Counted from the first letter of the stretch, positions 17,108-29,277 are shown. The stretch: DNA of 34,153 nucleotides from Porticoccaceae bacterium (GCA_028822155.1 JAPKEJ010000026.1:1-34153); one strand, 5' to 3'. A program made the numbers and translations. Notes: a model not told the origin generated them from the letters alone.

Positions 17108-17136
17108 TTGACCCTAAATACGACAAAAAGTATTAT
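17108..17136 (+). promoter_or_regulatory. candidate sigma70 promoter of pgi
   Basis: TTGACC (17108-17113), a 17-nt spacer and TATTAT (17131-17136) are each five of six matches to consensus, with optimal spacing. Transcription would start near 17143, giving a leader of about 50 nt. Confidence 0.65.
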
Positions 17137-17192
17137 CTGGTTGGCAATTTTACTCTTTTATTAGATAGCCCGAAACAGGAATAAAACACTCA

Positions 17193-18788
17193 ATGAAAGA
17201 TAATATGTACTCACCAAACACCACTAAAGCATGGTCAACGCTGAAATCACTGGCCACCAGTATGGACGGTCATACAATCCAAGATTTTTTTAATTCCGAG
17301 CCAAACCGCGCCAGTGGAATGACGCTAAAGGTAGACGAGTTACTTCTCGACTATTCAAAAAATCTAGTCAGTAATGAGGTTTTCCAACAACTATTAGCCT
17401 TGGCTGAAGAGTCCAACTTGAAAGCACACCGTGCCGCCATGTTTGCTGGTGAAGTTATCAACACTACAGAGGGTCGCGCAGTGCTCCATGCCGCGCTTAG
17501 ATCGGAGCCTGAGGATACAAACTCACCAGAGGATTTAACTCGAAATGAGCTAGTTAAGGCGCAGCTCGCGCAGATGCGCCTTGTTAGTGAAAAAATTCGC
17601 AATGGTCAATGGCTGGGCTCCACCGGAAAAACGATTACCGACGTCATTAACATCGGCATTGGCGGCTCGGACTTAGGCCCAAAACTGGCCTGCAATGCCC
17701 TTGCTGAATTCTCTCACCCTGATATTAATCTGCATTTTATTTCAAATGTTGACGGCGCTGAGATCCTAACAACTTTAGCCAAACTAAACCCAGAGACGAC
17801 ACTGGTTGCACTGGCTAGCAAAACGTTCACCACTCAAGAAACTTTGCTGAACGCCAAGACCGTTATAAACTGGTTTGAAAAGAACCTAGGCTTGGCCCAA
17901 GCACAAACCTCCACCCATTTCGTCGGCCTAACGGCAAATAAGGCCAATGCCCTAGCTTATGGTATCCCCGAATCGCAAATTCTAGAGTTCGCTGAATGGG
18001 TGGGAGGGCGATACTCCCTTTGGTCAAGCATAGGGCTATCTATAGCCATCAGTATTGGTTTTGATGGATTCGTTCAGATGCTAGCGGGTGCGAGAGAAAT
18101 GGATTTACACTTCCAGACAGCACCACTGAACAACAATATGCCGGTCATCATGGCCTTACTGGGTATCTGGTACAGTAATTTTATGGGGGCCCAATCGAGT
18201 GCCGTAATCCCTTATTGCGAGCGTCTATTGCTTCTCCCCTCCTATTTACAGCAGCTGGATATGGAAAGTAATGGTAAGGCAACTACGTTGCATGGGAATC
18301 CCACAGACTACGATACAGGCCCTATTATTTGGGGGCAGACCGGCACTAATGGTCAACACGCATTTTTTCAGTTACTTCATCAGGGGACACGATTGGTTCC
18401 CATCGACTTTATTGCTGCCGTGAAAGATGGGCTCAGTAATGAGGAACATCACCGTGTTTTACTCGGTAATATGCTGGGTCAGTCTGCCGCACTAATGATA
18501 GGCCAACCGGCACCAGACGGCGAGCAACATCGATATTACCCAGGCAATAAGCCATCAAACACCTTATTTATGGACAGATTATCACCTAGAAACTTTGGCG
18601 CTTTGATCGCTCTTTATGAGCATAAAGTATTTGTGCAGGGCAGTATTTGGAATATTAACTGTTTCGATCAGTGGGGTGTTGAGTTGGGTAAGGAAATGGC
18701 TAATAGGTTATTAGATGCCAATCTCGACAGGTCTACTTTAGACCCATCATCTCAACGTTTGTTTGCGCACATTGACAAGGTTAAGTAG
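17193..18788 (+). CDS. pgi: glucose-6-phosphate isomerase
   Basis: Interconverts glucose-6-phosphate and fructose-6-phosphate. The product is up to 531 residues against about 549 in E. coli. Visible are the sugar-phosphate-binding [13 protein letters not shown] block, [10 protein letters not shown], the PGI signature [16 protein letters not shown], and [17 protein letters not shown]. The ATG at 17193 and another at 17205 are both possible; neither has a convincing Shine-Dalgarno sequence at good spacing. It diverges from the edd operon across a region with two HexR-like sites. In an Entner-Doudoroff-centred cell Pgi can run in reverse, returning fructose-6-phosphate to glucose-6-phosphate. 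Its end overlaps ispH by 8 bp. Confidence 0.96.
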   Translation: MKDNMYSPNTTKAWSTLKSLATSMDGHTIQDFFNSEPNRASGMTLKVDELLLDYSKNLVSNEVFQQLLALAEESNLKAHRAAMFAGEVINTTEGRAVLHAALRSEPEDTNSPEDLTRNELVKAQLAQMRLVSEKIRNGQWLGSTGKTITDVINIGIGGSDLGPKLACNALAEFSHPDINLHFISNVDGAEILTTLAKLNPETTLVALASKTFTTQETLLNAKTVINWFEKNLGLAQAQTSTHFVGLTANKANALAYGIPESQILEFAEWVGGRYSLWSSIGLSIAISIGFDGFVQMLAGAREMDLHFQTAPLNNNMPVIMALLGIWYSNFMGAQSSAVIPYCERLLLLPSYLQQLDMESNGKATTLHGNPTDYDTGPIIWGQTGTNGQHAFFQLLHQGTRLVPIDFIAAVKDGLSNEEHHRVLLGNMLGQSAALMIGQPAPDGEQHRYYPGNKPSNTLFMDRLSPRNFGALIALYEHKVFVQGSIWNINCFDQWGVELGKEMANRLLDANLDRSTLDPSSQRLFAHIDKVK

Positions 18789-19746
18789 AAGACTCTGACG
18801 CGGCCACACTGGGTGGTCGCAACTCTTTAGGTAGAGAGAAACTTATGTTCTCCTCTACGCCTTCAAGCTCATGAGGTGGTGTCGCACCAAAACTCACTAA
18901 CTGAGAAACCACCCCCTGAACCAAAATTTCAGGAGCCGACGCCCCAGCGGTAACGCCAACTGTCATTACATCGCTAAACCATCCCGCGTCCATGTCTTGC
19001 GGACCATCAATGAGATAAGCAGCACAGCCGCAACGCTCTGCTAACTCTTTAAGCCGATTAGAATTAGAACTGGCCACCGAGCCTACCACTAGAACCACAT
19101 CAGACTCTATTGCCAGCTGTTTGACCGCGTCTTGTCGGTTTTGGGTGGCATAGCAGATATCATCTTTACGTGGCCCCTGAATGTCAGGGAACCGCAGCCG
19201 CAAAGCCTTAATGACTCCAGCCGTATCGTCCATAGAAAGGGTCGTCTGTGTAACATAAGCTAATTTAGAGGGATCTCTCACCTCAAGCGCCAAAACATCA
19301 CGCTGATCTTCGACAAGATGTATTGCGCCCCCCTGCGATGTATCAAACTGGCCCATTGTGCCTTCCACCTCGGGGTGACCTGCATGGCCTATCAGAACGC
19401 AATCAATTCCATCAGCACTATATTTTACTACCTCAAAATGAACTTTAGTCACCAACGGGCAGGTCGCATCAAATACCTTAAGACTGCGATCGGAAGCCTC
19501 TTTACGCACCGACTGAGAGACGCCATGAGCGCTAAATATAACAATCACATCATCAGGGACCTCGCTCAGCTCCTCAACAAATACAGCACCTCTGGCACGT
19601 AAGTTATCAACCACAAATTTATTGTGAACAACCTCGTGTCTAACATAGATCGGAGCGCCAAAAAGGTCGAGGGCGCGATCAACAATGTCGATCGCTCGAT
19701 CAACGCCTGCGCAAAAACCTCTAGGATTGGCGAGTTTGATTTCCAT
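18781..19746 (-). CDS. ispH: 4-hydroxy-3-methylbut-2-enyl diphosphate reductase
   Basis: Last enzyme of the MEP isoprenoid pathway, reducing HMBPP to IPP and DMAPP with a [4Fe-4S] cluster. From ATG 19746 it is 321 residues. The three cluster cysteines are C12 (RGFCAGV), C96 (DATCPLV) and C198 (DICYA), with conserved histidines at 41 (HEVVHNKF region), 74 (SAHGV) and 124 (HPEVEGT), and Glu126. The start overlaps the fkpB stop as TGATG, indicating translational coupling; the in-frame TTG one codon earlier is less likely. It ends the murJ-to-ispH run and meets pgi tail-to-tail with an 8-bp overlap. Confidence 0.97.
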   Translation of the reverse strand: MEIKLANPRGFCAGVDRAIDIVDRALDLFGAPIYVRHEVVHNKFVVDNLRARGAVFVEELSEVPDDVIVIFSAHGVSQSVRKEASDRSLKVFDATCPLVTKVHFEVVKYSADGIDCVLIGHAGHPEVEGTMGQFDTSQGGAIHLVEDQRDVLALEVRDPSKLAYVTQTTLSMDDTAGVIKALRLRFPDIQGPRKDDICYATQNRQDAVKQLAIESDVVLVVGSVASSNSNRLKELAERCGCAAYLIDGPQDMDAGWFSDVMTVGVTAGASAPEILVQGVVSQLVSFGATPPHELEGVEENISFSLPKELRPPSVAASESST

Positions 19747-20186
19747 CAATGTAAGCTCTCTGGGACAACATTTATTATTTGGACCTGAAAAATAACATTC
19801 TTTCCAGCCAGTGGGTGGTTAAAATCAATCAATGCTCGATCATCATTAATATCCACAATGACTCCCGGCAGCTCTCCGTCGCCATTTTGGAAGGAAAACA
19901 TGGCGCCAATTTCTATTTCGCCCTCATCAAAATTACTGCGGTCGACTTCCTGCACATTTTGGGGGTTATGCTGACCAAACGCATTTTCTGGGGTAATAGT
20001 GAACTCGCGCTCATCACCACCAACTAAACCCATCAGAGAGGACTCAAATCCGGGCAGTAAATTTCCGTCTCCTACCGTAAAGGTGGCGGCCTTTGCCTCA
20101 AAGTTTGAGTCTATAATATGGCCATCCTCCAGCACTAATGCGAAATGCAACGTAACGGTCGTACCCTTATCTACTGATAATGTCAT
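19746..20186 (-). CDS. fkpB: FKBP-type peptidyl-prolyl cis-trans isomerase (SlpA-like)
   Basis: A 146-residue cytosolic FKBP-fold prolyl isomerase of the SlpA/FkpB type. It has the N-terminal half of the FKBP domain ([20 protein letters not shown]), the [14 protein letters not shown] segment typical of this group, then the inserted-flap region ([18 protein letters not shown]) that gives chaperone activity, and closes with [30 protein letters not shown] precedes the ATG and overlaps the lspA stop. Position between lspA and ispH is conserved in gammaproteobacteria including E. coli, supporting the symbol. Overlap with ispH is one base. Confidence 0.94.
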   Translation of the reverse strand: MTLSVDKGTTVTLHFALVLEDGHIIDSNFEAKAATFTVGDGNLLPGFESSLMGLVGGDEREFTITPENAFGQHNPQNVQEVDRSNFDEGEIEIGAMFSFQNGDGELPGVIVDINDDRALIDFNHPLAGKNVIFQVQIINVVPESLH

Positions 20187-20193
20187 CTCAAAC

Positions 20194-20694
20194 CTAATTT
20201 TTTGAATCTTGATTGGATATCAAAGTATCCAATATTAATAAAAATGCGCCAACTGTAATCCCACTATCCGCAACATTAAATGCCGGAAAGTGTCTTCCAG
20301 ACCAATGAAAGTCAAGAAAATCAACGACATAGCCTAAAAATGCTCGATCATAAAGATTACCTAAAGCGCCGCCTAATATTAGCGCCAGGGCTAGACTCTC
20401 AAGCCAGCGTTGCTTAGGCAAGCGAGTTATCCATACCACGATGACGATACTTACCATGGATGACAAAACCGTGAAGAACCAGCGCTGCCAACCCCCTGCA
20501 TCGCTTAAGAAGCTAAAGGCCGCACCATAATTATGCACATGCACTAAATTGAAGAAATCGGTTATTACCCTGCCCTGCCCATAGGCAAAATCAGCTACTA
20601 TCCATGCTTTTGTTAGCTGATCAGCAACTACGATGAGAGCTGCCAGAAAAAACCACGCGAATCTATATGAGCCTTTATGTTCAGACTTAGGCAT
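20194..20694 (-). CDS. lspA: lipoprotein signal peptidase
   Basis: Inner-membrane aspartyl protease (signal peptidase II) that cleaves signal peptides from prolipoproteins, such as BamD and the DUF885 lipoprotein in this window. I start it at ATG 20694 ([12 protein letters not shown]), giving 166 residues, the family norm; earlier in-frame starts lie inside ileS and add an atypical extension. Four membrane segments are visible. Catalytic aspartates are D116 in GNLYDRA and D143 in FNVADSGI; the VADQLTKAW motif is at 23-31. The start overlaps the ileS stop by 8 bp, as in other bacteria with this arrangement. Confidence 0.96.
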   Translation of the reverse strand: MPKSEHKGSYRFAWFFLAALIVVADQLTKAWIVADFAYGQGRVITDFFNLVHVHNYGAAFSFLSDAGGWQRWFFTVLSSMVSIVIVVWITRLPKQRWLESLALALILGGALGNLYDRAFLGYVVDFLDFHWSGRHFPAFNVADSGITVGAFLLILDTLISNQDSKN

Positions 20695-23521
20695 GAGCGC
20701 GGGTTTCTCCAACTCCGCTAATATTATCAATGCAGCGCCCGCAGACTTCAGGGTGGTCCTCTTGATCGCCCACATCTTCAATAAAATGCCAGCAACGAAC
20801 ACACTTTGTCGCTGTCGAGTGAGACACAGCCACCCTCAAACCGCTGAGAGATGACTCTGGGAGGTCACCTACATCAGACAATGGTGAAAGCACTGCTTTT
20901 GAGGTAATTGTCACAAAACGTAACTCATCGCCCAATTTGGCCAAAGTCTTATGCAGAGCTTGATCAGCATAGACTGCAATGTCAGCACCCAGAGATCCTT
21001 TAATAAGGCCCTCTTTCCTCTGTTCTTCGATAACTTTATTGATCGCTTCTTTGGCCAATAAAATAGACGCCCAGTCGTCCTTGCTAATCCCTTCTTTACT
21101 GGACAACCGAGGAAGCGGATACCATTCCGCGACAAAAACTGACTCGCTTCGGTCACCCGGCATACAGCTCCAAATTTCATGGGCAGTAAAGCTCAGTATC
21201 GGTGCAATCCAGCGAACAAATGCCTCGGCAATATGAAACAGAGCGGTCTGCGCTGAACGTCTAGCCAGACTATCTTCGGCACAGGTATAAACCCTATCTT
21301 TAATAATATCCAGGTAAAAACCACCCATATCACGGACGCAAAAGTTATGTAGCTTTTGATAGATTTGGTGAAATTGAAAATTATTGTAGTCGCTGATAAT
21401 ACCGTCCTGAAGCTGAGCGGCGCAGTCAATTGCCCAGCGATCAAGCGCAATCAAGTCCTCGTGCTTTACCGCATGAAGCGATGGATCAAAACCGTCGATA
21501 TTAGACAGGAAATAACGCGCAGTATTGCGAATACGGCGATAGGAGTCTCCTGCTCGATTTAGTATTTCATCAGAGACGGACATCTCTGCACTAAAATCTG
21601 CTGAAGCGATCCATAAGCGCAGTACATCGGCACCTAGTTCATTAATGACTTTTTGTGGTGATACCACATTACCAATCGACTTGGACATCTTTCGACCATT
21701 TTCATCGACCGTAAATCCATGAGTTAAAACCGCTTTATAGGGTGCAGTACCATTGATTGCTATAGCCGTCTTTAATGAGGACTGAAACCATCCTCTATGC
21801 TGATCCGAACCCTCCAAGTAAAGATCAGCCGGATAACTAAGTTCTTCTCGAGCGTCAATGACCGAGGCATGGGTAACACCTGAATCAAACCAAACATCGA
21901 GCGTGTCAGTGACCTTTTGATAATCTTCCGCATCAGCACCCAACAAGTCTGCTGCGTCTAAAGAATACCAAGCATCGATACCATGAGTTTCAACAATGCA
22001 TGCCACCTTCTCAATCAAACTGGCGCTATCAGGGTGAATCTCACCAGACTGTTTGTGGACAAACAGGGCGATCGGAACCCCCCAAGTACGTTGCCGAGAA
22101 ACGCACCAATCGGGACTATTATCTAACATACCCTCAATACGCGCCTCACCCCAGTCAGGGTGCCAACTCACATTTTTAATCGCTGCTTTAGCTTTATCCA
22201 ACAAGCCTTCCTTATTCATAGAGATAAACCACTGAGGCGTTGCTCTATAGATCAAAGGTGTTTTAGTCCGCCAGCAATGAGCGTAGCTATGCGTGATCTT
22301 CCCGCAGGCCATCAATCTACCCTGCTCGGTCAAAACGTCGATAACATGCTGATCGACCTTATAAACGTGCTCTCCGGCAAACAACTCAACATCGTCTCGG
22401 AAAGTACCATTGTCGATCACATAATTTAAGGTGCCGATGCCGTATTGCTTAGCGACATTGAAATCTTCTACACCATGGTCTGGTGCTGTATGTACACAAC
22501 CCGTGCCAGCATCTGTCGTGACATGGTCGCCAAGTAAGACAGGGATTCTGCGATCATAGAAAGGATGGTCAGCGATCAGATTCTCTAGAGCCTCGCCCTG
22601 ACAGCTTGCCAATACGTTGTAGTCTGCAATTTCCAGACGCTCCATGACCGATTCGAGCAACATCTGTGCACAGATTAGCCGTCTAGGGCCTGCCGCGGTA
22701 GCGCACTGTACCAATGAGTATTCCAGCTCGGCGCCCATTGAGATCGCCTGACTGCTTGGAATAGTCCAGGGGGTCGTAGTCCAGATTAAAATGTTAACTC
22801 CCCCATCACCCGCCAGCCCATCAAAGGCGACAGACAGCTTATCTAACTGCTTAGAATCAGTCACAGGATAGGCTACGTCGATAGAAAATGACGTCTTATC
22901 TTGATATTCAACTTCAGCCTCAGCCAGAGCTGATCCGCCGACAACACTCCAGTAAACCGGCTTGTATCCTTTAACTAAATGACCATTAGCAACAATCTTA
23001 CCCAGTGCCCGAATAATATCCGCCTCAACACCAAAATTCATCGTCAGGTAAGGCCTGTCCCAATCACCAAACACGCCAATACGAACAAAATCTTTACGCT
23101 GACCCTCTACCTGTTTCATCGCATAGTCGCGACACTTTTGACGAAAAATAGAATACTCGACCTTGACCCCAGCCTTGCCAATTTTCTTTTCTACATTGTG
23201 TTCAATAGGTAACCCATGACAATCCCACCCAGGAATATAAGGTGCATCAAAACCACTCATAGTACGCGACTTGACCACTATATCTTTTAAGGTCTTATTA
23301 ACCGCATGGCCCAAATGAATATCACCATTGGCATAGGGAGGGCCGTCGTGAAGAATATATTTTTCACACCCAGATCGAGCCTTTCTTATTTGTCCGTAAA
23401 TATCTTTCTCATGCCATTCTTTTAAGATGTCAGGTTCTCTCTGTGACAAATTGGCCCGCATCGGGAAATCCGTCTTCGGGAGATTTAACGTTGCTTTATA
23501 GTCTATTGTTTGGTCGCTCAT
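20687..23521 (-). CDS. ileS: isoleucyl-tRNA synthetase
   Basis: Class I aminoacyl-tRNA synthetase that charges tRNA-Ile and edits valine. The 944-residue length matches bacterial IleS (E. coli 938). Key features are the HIGH-type HLGH at 69-72 in [16 protein letters not shown], the CP1 editing domain with the [12 protein letters not shown] and [12 protein letters not shown] blocks, the KMSKS loop near residue 610 ([12 protein letters not shown]), and a C-terminal zinc finger with CVRCW and CGRC pairs. AAGG precedes the ATG. It begins 18 nt after ribF and ends overlapping lspA by 8 bp, as in the gammaproteobacterial ribF-ileS-lspA cluster. Confidence 0.98.
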   Translation of the reverse strand: MSDQTIDYKATLNLPKTDFPMRANLSQREPDILKEWHEKDIYGQIRKARSGCEKYILHDGPPYANGDIHLGHAVNKTLKDIVVKSRTMSGFDAPYIPGWDCHGLPIEHNVEKKIGKAGVKVEYSIFRQKCRDYAMKQVEGQRKDFVRIGVFGDWDRPYLTMNFGVEADIIRALGKIVANGHLVKGYKPVYWSVVGGSALAEAEVEYQDKTSFSIDVAYPVTDSKQLDKLSVAFDGLAGDGGVNILIWTTTPWTIPSSQAISMGAELEYSLVQCATAAGPRRLICAQMLLESVMERLEIADYNVLASCQGEALENLIADHPFYDRRIPVLLGDHVTTDAGTGCVHTAPDHGVEDFNVAKQYGIGTLNYVIDNGTFRDDVELFAGEHVYKVDQHVIDVLTEQGRLMACGKITHSYAHCWRTKTPLIYRATPQWFISMNKEGLLDKAKAAIKNVSWHPDWGEARIEGMLDNSPDWCVSRQRTWGVPIALFVHKQSGEIHPDSASLIEKVACIVETHGIDAWYSLDAADLLGADAEDYQKVTDTLDVWFDSGVTHASVIDAREELSYPADLYLEGSDQHRGWFQSSLKTAIAINGTAPYKAVLTHGFTVDENGRKMSKSIGNVVSPQKVINELGADVLRLWIASADFSAEMSVSDEILNRAGDSYRRIRNTARYFLSNIDGFDPSLHAVKHEDLIALDRWAIDCAAQLQDGIISDYNNFQFHQIYQKLHNFCVRDMGGFYLDIIKDRVYTCAEDSLARRSAQTALFHIAEAFVRWIAPILSFTAHEIWSCMPGDRSESVFVAEWYPLPRLSSKEGISKDDWASILLAKEAINKVIEEQRKEGLIKGSLGADIAVYADQALHKTLAKLGDELRFVTITSKAVLSPLSDVGDLPESSLSGLRVAVSHSTATKCVRCWHFIEDVGDQEDHPEVCGRCIDNISGVGETRAHA

Positions 23522-23539
23522 TTTCAGCCTTAAGGTCTA

Positions 23540-24475
23540 CTATTTGTTTGTCTGGCTAAACCAGACTCTTATGTCATTAACGTCACGACGGATATTTTCC
23601 ACCAAGTCATCTAACGTTGTGAACTTTTTCTCATCACGAACTTTATGCTTAAACTCTACTTCAATACGCTGACCGTAAAGATTACCTTCGAAATCCAAAA
23701 GATGGACCTCTAAAATTGGTTTTACTAAATCGCCAACTGTCGGCCTAATGCCCACATTCGCCGCGCCTTGAAAAACCTCTCCGCCAACGCTCACCAATAC
23801 AGCAAAAACACCTGACAGCGGGGCACTGTATCTATGGAGTTGCAGATTAGCCGTTGGGAACCCCAATTCAGTGCCAAGCTGTTGACCGTAAACAACCCGG
23901 CCTTGGATAGAAAACGGCCGTCCTAATAATACCTTCGCCCCAGTAAAGTCCGATTGCCGTAAAAATTTTCGCACCAACGTGCTGCTAACGCGTTGGCCAT
24001 CAACCTCCAGCGTTTCAGTATCTTGCACTTCAAAATTAGCCTTAGCTCCGGAGCGCTGTAACATTTGAAAATCACCGCTGCGGTCACAACCAAAACGGAA
24101 ATCATCACCAATAATTAAATGACGAGTGCTCAAACCCTTAACTAATACCTGATCAACAAACTGTTTAGCCGTTAGGCTTCTCAGCGCCTGATTAAACTGC
24201 AGGCAGACTACCTGATCGATACCAAAATCCATCAGCGCCTCTACCTTCTCCCGCAGACGCATTAGCCTAGCTGGAGCCTTTTCTCCCGAAAAATATTCCT
24301 GAGGCTGAGGTTCAAAAACCATGACGACCGAGGGTAAATTTAGCTCTGCAGCCTTATTTTTTACCTGATGTAATATAGCCTGATGACCGAGGTGTACGCC
24401 ATCAAAAGAACCAATGGTTACAACCGATTCTTGGTCAGAGCAATGCAGGTTATGTAATCCTCGAATAAAACTCAT
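23540..24475 (-). CDS. ribF: bifunctional riboflavin kinase / FAD synthetase
   Basis: Makes FMN from riboflavin and then FAD. From ATG 24475 (MSFIRGLHNL, which matches the family start) it is 311 residues; an in-frame start at 24502 would add nine residues with no family match. The N-terminal nucleotidyl-transferase domain carries GSFDGVHLGHQ at 22-32 and GDDFRFGCDRSGDF; the C-terminal kinase domain begins with GRPFSIQGRVVYGQQ and contains GFPTANL with its Thr for flavin phosphorylation. Conserved location upstream of ileS. A possible own promoter lies 50-80 bp upstream. Confidence 0.96.
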   Translation of the reverse strand: MSFIRGLHNLHCSDQESVVTIGSFDGVHLGHQAILHQVKNKAAELNLPSVVMVFEPQPQEYFSGEKAPARLMRLREKVEALMDFGIDQVVCLQFNQALRSLTAKQFVDQVLVKGLSTRHLIIGDDFRFGCDRSGDFQMLQRSGAKANFEVQDTETLEVDGQRVSSTLVRKFLRQSDFTGAKVLLGRPFSIQGRVVYGQQLGTELGFPTANLQLHRYSAPLSGVFAVLVSVGGEVFQGAANVGIRPTVGDLVKPILEVHLLDFEGNLYGQRIEVEFKHKVRDEKKFTTLDDLVENIRRDVNDIRVWFSQTNK

Positions 24476-24523
24476 TTTCCCTCGTTGCACAGCCAATATC
24501 ATTACTCTTTAAATAAGGCGCAA

Positions 24524-24552
24524 AGTATACCTAGCAACGCACAGAAAGGTAA
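24524..24552 (-). promoter_or_regulatory. candidate promoter of ribF-ileS-lspA-fkpB-ispH
   Basis: On the minus strand, TTACCT (24547-24552), a 17-nt spacer and TATACT (24524-24529). The -10 is strong, the -35 weak. It lies in the 163-nt gap after murJ, so the ribF block may be transcribed separately. Confidence 0.4.
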
Positions 24553-24638
24553 GAGATAGGGCCATAATCGGGTGTTACGTTGACGATTTTATAGGCCCAT
24601 ATACTCGTGCGTCTCTAGCCTCAAAAAAAGCTTATTAT

Positions 24639-26312
24639 TTATGGTTGGCGTGAAGTCGCCTTAGCGGGGCCTCGCATATCTGACACTTTAAACCCTGTGA
24701 TTAACAGCATTAACACATAGGCTCCGAATCCTGCGGCACAAAGACCAAGAATACCCCTTGTTCTCTGCCACCAAAGCATCTCTTGCCAAACCTCAGAGTT
24801 TAAAGCACCTAACTGGCCAGCAACCAACACCAAGACTACTAACATCGCGCCAACCGCGCCAATTAATCGACAGAAGAAGGCTAACCAGTGATCTGAAGCC
24901 ACATAAACGCCACTCCTCTTTAGGTAGATATACAGGAGAATAGCATTTACAAAAGCAGCAACTGATGTCGCAGCTGCCAGCCCTAGATGACCGATTTGCC
25001 AATAAAAATGGAGAGGCGCCACGAACAGAATATTAAGTACCATGTTAGTTGCCATCGCAATAATACCAATGCGTACCGGTGTGCGCATATCTTGACGAGC
25101 GAAAAAGCCAGGAGCTAGCACTTTGATCAACATAAAGGCAATCAAACCTAAGGCATAAGCCCGCAAACTTAAAGTCGCCATCGACATATCCCGAAGAGTC
25201 ATGACGTCACCATAATAAAATAGGGTGACTAAAATCGGTTCGGCTAACAACACCAGCGCTGCTGCAGCTGGCACCGCAATTAGCAAAATCATTTTCAAGG
25301 CCCAGTCTAATGTTTCAGAATATTCCTTGGTTGAACTCGACGCGTGATGGCGAGACAGGTTAGGTAATATTACCGTGGCAATGGCAACACCAAACACACC
25401 TAGAGGCAGTTCTGATAAACGATCAGAATAATACAGCCAAGAAACGCTTCCCGTGGGTAGGAAGGTCGCCAGCATGGTGTCTAGTAGTAAATTTATTTGG
25501 CTAACTGAAACCCCAAATATCGCCGGGCCCATTAGTTTTAAAATTTTACGTACACCAGGATGATGCCAGTCGACTTTTGGTGCGGGTAGCATGTGAATGC
25601 GCAGTAAAAATGGTATCTGAAAAATAAACTGCAAAACCCCAGCTATTAATACTCCCCAAGCGAGGGCAAAAGCAGGCTGGTCAAACATTGGCGCAGCGAG
25701 TAAAGCAGAGGCAATCAGCGTTATGTTCAGCCAAATAGGCGTAAATGCCGGTACCGCAAATCGATCATAACTATTGAGAATACCTCCAGCGACACCGGTC
25801 ATCGAAATAAACATCAAGTATGGAAAGGTAATGCGCAACATGTCCGCAGTCGCGTTAAACTTCAGAGGGTCATCGAAAAACCATTTTGGTGCAAAAATGG
25901 CAGCCATGGCAGGTGCCGCAAGGACAATTACCAGCGTAAACAATAAAAGGGTAAGACCCAAGGTCCCACTGACTCGGCTGATTAAACCTCGCACCGCAGC
26001 TTGACTGCCCTGCTCTCGATACTCGCCCAGTATAGGTACAAAAGCCTGCGCAAAAGCGCCTTCAGCGAACAGGCGACGAAAAAAATTGGGGATTTTAAAG
26101 GCGACAAAAAATACGTCAGCGAATGCCTCAGCGCCAATCACTCTTGCAAAAACAACGTCTCGAGCAAGCCCCATGACTCGGGATAGCATTGTAAAGAAAC
26201 TAACGACGCCACTAGAGCGCAACAAACCGCTATCTTTAGGTTTGCCTGAAGACTCGACAGAAGCCCCGACGGGCCTGCCTTGATCATCCAGCTGTGACCG
26301 TTTCTGAGTCAA
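24639..26312 (-). CDS. murJ: lipid II flippase MurJ
   Basis: Inner-membrane flippase of the MOP superfamily that moves lipid II across the membrane for peptidoglycan synthesis. The conserved N-terminal core (SRVMGLARDVVFARVIG, then FFVAFKIPNFFRRLFAEGAF) is intact and about 14 hydrophobic segments follow. No in-frame ATG precedes the core. I choose TTG 26312 because ACAGGTG lies upstream at suitable spacing, giving 557 residues; a TTG at 26375 lacks a ribosome-binding site, and a TTG just before RSSGVVSFF would give the family-typical length of about 520. The start is thus uncertain. It is divergent from rpsT and leads the run into ribF, an arrangement common in gammaproteobacteria. Confidence 0.94.
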   Translation of the reverse strand: MTQKRSQLDDQGRPVGASVESSGKPKDSGLLRSSGVVSFFTMLSRVMGLARDVVFARVIGAEAFADVFFVAFKIPNFFRRLFAEGAFAQAFVPILGEYREQGSQAAVRGLISRVSGTLGLTLLLFTLVIVLAAPAMAAIFAPKWFFDDPLKFNATADMLRITFPYLMFISMTGVAGGILNSYDRFAVPAFTPIWLNITLIASALLAAPMFDQPAFALAWGVLIAGVLQFIFQIPFLLRIHMLPAPKVDWHHPGVRKILKLMGPAIFGVSVSQINLLLDTMLATFLPTGSVSWLYYSDRLSELPLGVFGVAIATVILPNLSRHHASSSTKEYSETLDWALKMILLIAVPAAAALVLLAEPILVTLFYYGDVMTLRDMSMATLSLRAYALGLIAFMLIKVLAPGFFARQDMRTPVRIGIIAMATNMVLNILFVAPLHFYWQIGHLGLAAATSVAAFVNAILLYIYLKRSGVYVASDHWLAFFCRLIGAVGAMLVVLVLVAGQLGALNSEVWQEMLWWQRTRGILGLCAAGFGAYVLMLLITGFKVSDMRGPAKATSRQP

Positions 26313-26482
26313 AAGAGCACCTGTTTGTTGTGGGTTCAGAGAATACAGTTTAACCACTGATATCGCTGCGGCCAAGCGAATCTAAAAACCCTAAGTTTAG
26401 ATAATACTGTTAGACTTGCAAGCTAGGAATGGCGTCAACAGTTTTTAATATAAATAAGCCGAAATAAAGCTTACAAACTAGG

Positions 26483-26511
26483 TTGAATATTACATCTAAA
26501 CCCTGTATATT
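26483..26511 (+). promoter_or_regulatory. candidate sigma70 promoter of rpsT
   Basis: TTGAAT (26483-26488), a 17-nt spacer and TATATT (26506-26511), followed by a GC-rich discriminator (TCCGCGCC). Such discriminators are typical of growth-rate and ppGpp-controlled ribosomal promoters. Start near 26518, leader about 35 nt. Confidence 0.6.
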
Positions 26512-26552
26512 TCCGCGCCTTTAGCGAGTCCATAAAGTTAGGAGTAAGAAAG

Positions 26553-26822
26553 TTGGCAAATTCAGTACAAGCAAAGAAACGCGCACGCCAAAACGAGAAA
26601 CGCCGCCAGCATAATGCCAGCCTGCGCTCTATGGTTCGCACCTATTTAAAGAAAGTTGATGCTGCAATCGCCTCCGGTGATAAAGCAGTAGCACAAGAGG
26701 CCTACACTGCTTCCGTGCCTGTTATAGACCGTATGGCAGATAAAGGAATTATTCATAAGAATAAGGCCGCTCGTCATAAGAGTCGTTTGAACGCTAAAGT
26801 AAAAGCCCTCGACGCAGCGTAA
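26553..26822 (+). CDS. rpsT: 30S ribosomal protein S20
   Basis: An 89-residue, strongly basic primary-binding protein of the small subunit ([21 protein letters not shown] at the start, ending AAALDAA-like). It helps assemble the 16S rRNA 5' domain. The initiator is TTG at 26553, with AGGAG eight bases upstream; E. coli rpsT also starts with UUG, which is linked to its autogenous translational control, so the weak initiator seems conserved here. It is transcribed alone, divergent from murJ, from a promoter with a GC-rich discriminator, and is followed by an intrinsic terminator. Confidence 0.98.
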   Translation: MANSVQAKKRARQNEKRRQHNASLRSMVRTYLKKVDAAIASGDKAVAQEAYTASVPVIDRMADKGIIHKNKAARHKSRLNAKVKALDAA

Positions 26823-26837
26823 GAACCTCTTAAAATA

Positions 26838-26863
26838 AAAACCGGCATCAGCCGGTTTTTTTT
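26838..26863. terminator. intrinsic terminator between rpsT and proB
   Basis: A 9-bp stem (AAAACCGGC-type arm / GCCGGTTTT) with loop ATCA is followed by eight T residues on the plus strand, terminating rpsT. On the minus strand the hairpin is followed by TTTTTATTTT, so it can also end the rplU-rpmA-obgE-proB transcript. Bidirectional terminator. Confidence 0.9.
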
Positions 26864-26894
26864 CGTCTAAAGATTAGTTAGTCGCACACCCTAG

Positions 26895-28019
26895 TTAGGT
26901 GTTAACTACCATATTGTCTCGATGAATCAATTCATCGTCCTCTCGGTAGCCTAGTACTTCGGTAATTAACTCTGTGCCTTTACCTTTTATTTGCAGCGTT
27001 TCCGCGGCACTATAATTAACTAACCCGCGCGCTATTTCCACGCCTTCTTTATTCACACAACTCACCAGGTCACCCCGACTAAACTCGCCACTTACACCCG
27101 TAACGCCAACAGGCAGTAAACTTCGCCCCTCTTTGGATAGCACGGCCACCGCACCAGCATCAAGGGTCAACTGTCCCTTAATCTGTAACTGCCCCGCTAA
27201 CCACTGTTTTCGAGCAGCGATAGGCTTCTGACTAGCGGATAAAAATGTTCCAATAACATCACCACGGCCTACCTTAAGCAGAACCTCTTCGTTGCGACCA
27301 CCGGCAATCACTGTATTACAACCTGAGCGCGCTGCTAAACGCGCCGCCTGAAGTTTAGTGACCATACCGCCGCGGCCCAAGCTACTTAAACTTTCACCGA
27401 CTAAAGCGTCTAGAGAAGCATCATCTGCCTGCGCTTGAGACACTAATTTAGCCGACGAATCTTGGTCAGGATTGGCACTATAAAGGCCATCTTTGTCGGT
27501 TAGAATCACTAAAAGGTCAGCGTCAATTAGATTGGCGACTAAAGCAGCCAAACTATCATTGTCACCAAAACGAATTTCATCTGTAACGACGGTATCGTTT
27601 TCATTAACAATAGGAACAACGCCTAACTCCATAAGTTTTTTTAGGACACCACGAGCATTTAAATAGCGCTGCCTATTGGCTAAATCATCATGGTCGAGCA
27701 ATATCTGTGCAGTACCTCGATTAAATCTCTCAAAGCTACTCTCATAGGCCTGTATGAGACCCATCTGACCCACCGCAGCGGCCGCTTGCAATTCGTCAAT
27801 ACTATCAGGTCTTTTTGTCCACCCTAAACGGGCAATGCCCTCAGCGATAGCCCCGGAGGAGACCAGCACAATTTCATTGCCCTGATCAAGTAAAGTGGCT
27901 ATCTGGCTAACCCATCCATCAATAGCTTCACGATCAAGACCAGCGCCGTCATCAGTCAACAGGGCGCTACCGATCTTTACGACCCAGCGTTTAGTCTCTT
28001 TAGCGACAGCCCTATTCAC
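26895..28019 (-). CDS. proB: glutamate 5-kinase
   Basis: Phosphorylates glutamate to gamma-glutamyl phosphate, the first and feedback-inhibited step of proline synthesis. The 374-residue length matches the two-domain form: an amino-acid-kinase domain ([10 protein letters not shown] near 13-22, [47 protein letters not shown]) and a C-terminal PUA domain (from about 280; [22 protein letters not shown]). The start is GTG 28019, with GGAG provided by the final obgE codons, implying translational coupling across a 6-nt gap. proB next to obgE is a common gammaproteobacterial order. Its partner proA is not in the window. Confidence 0.97.
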   Translation of the reverse strand: MNRAVAKETKRWVVKIGSALLTDDGAGLDREAIDGWVSQIATLLDQGNEIVLVSSGAIAEGIARLGWTKRPDSIDELQAAAAVGQMGLIQAYESSFERFNRGTAQILLDHDDLANRQRYLNARGVLKKLMELGVVPIVNENDTVVTDEIRFGDNDSLAALVANLIDADLLVILTDKDGLYSANPDQDSSAKLVSQAQADDASLDALVGESLSSLGRGGMVTKLQAARLAARSGCNTVIAGGRNEEVLLKVGRGDVIGTFLSASQKPIAARKQWLAGQLQIKGQLTLDAGAVAVLSKEGRSLLPVGVTGVSGEFSRGDLVSCVNKEGVEIARGLVNYSAAETLQIKGKGTELITEVLGYREDDELIHRDNMVVNT

Positions 28020-28025
28020 CTTACA

Positions 28026-29234
<1,209 letters not shown>

Positions 29235-29277
29235 TTACAGTTGCCATAGGGTTTAGTCATTTATCACATAAAAAAGT

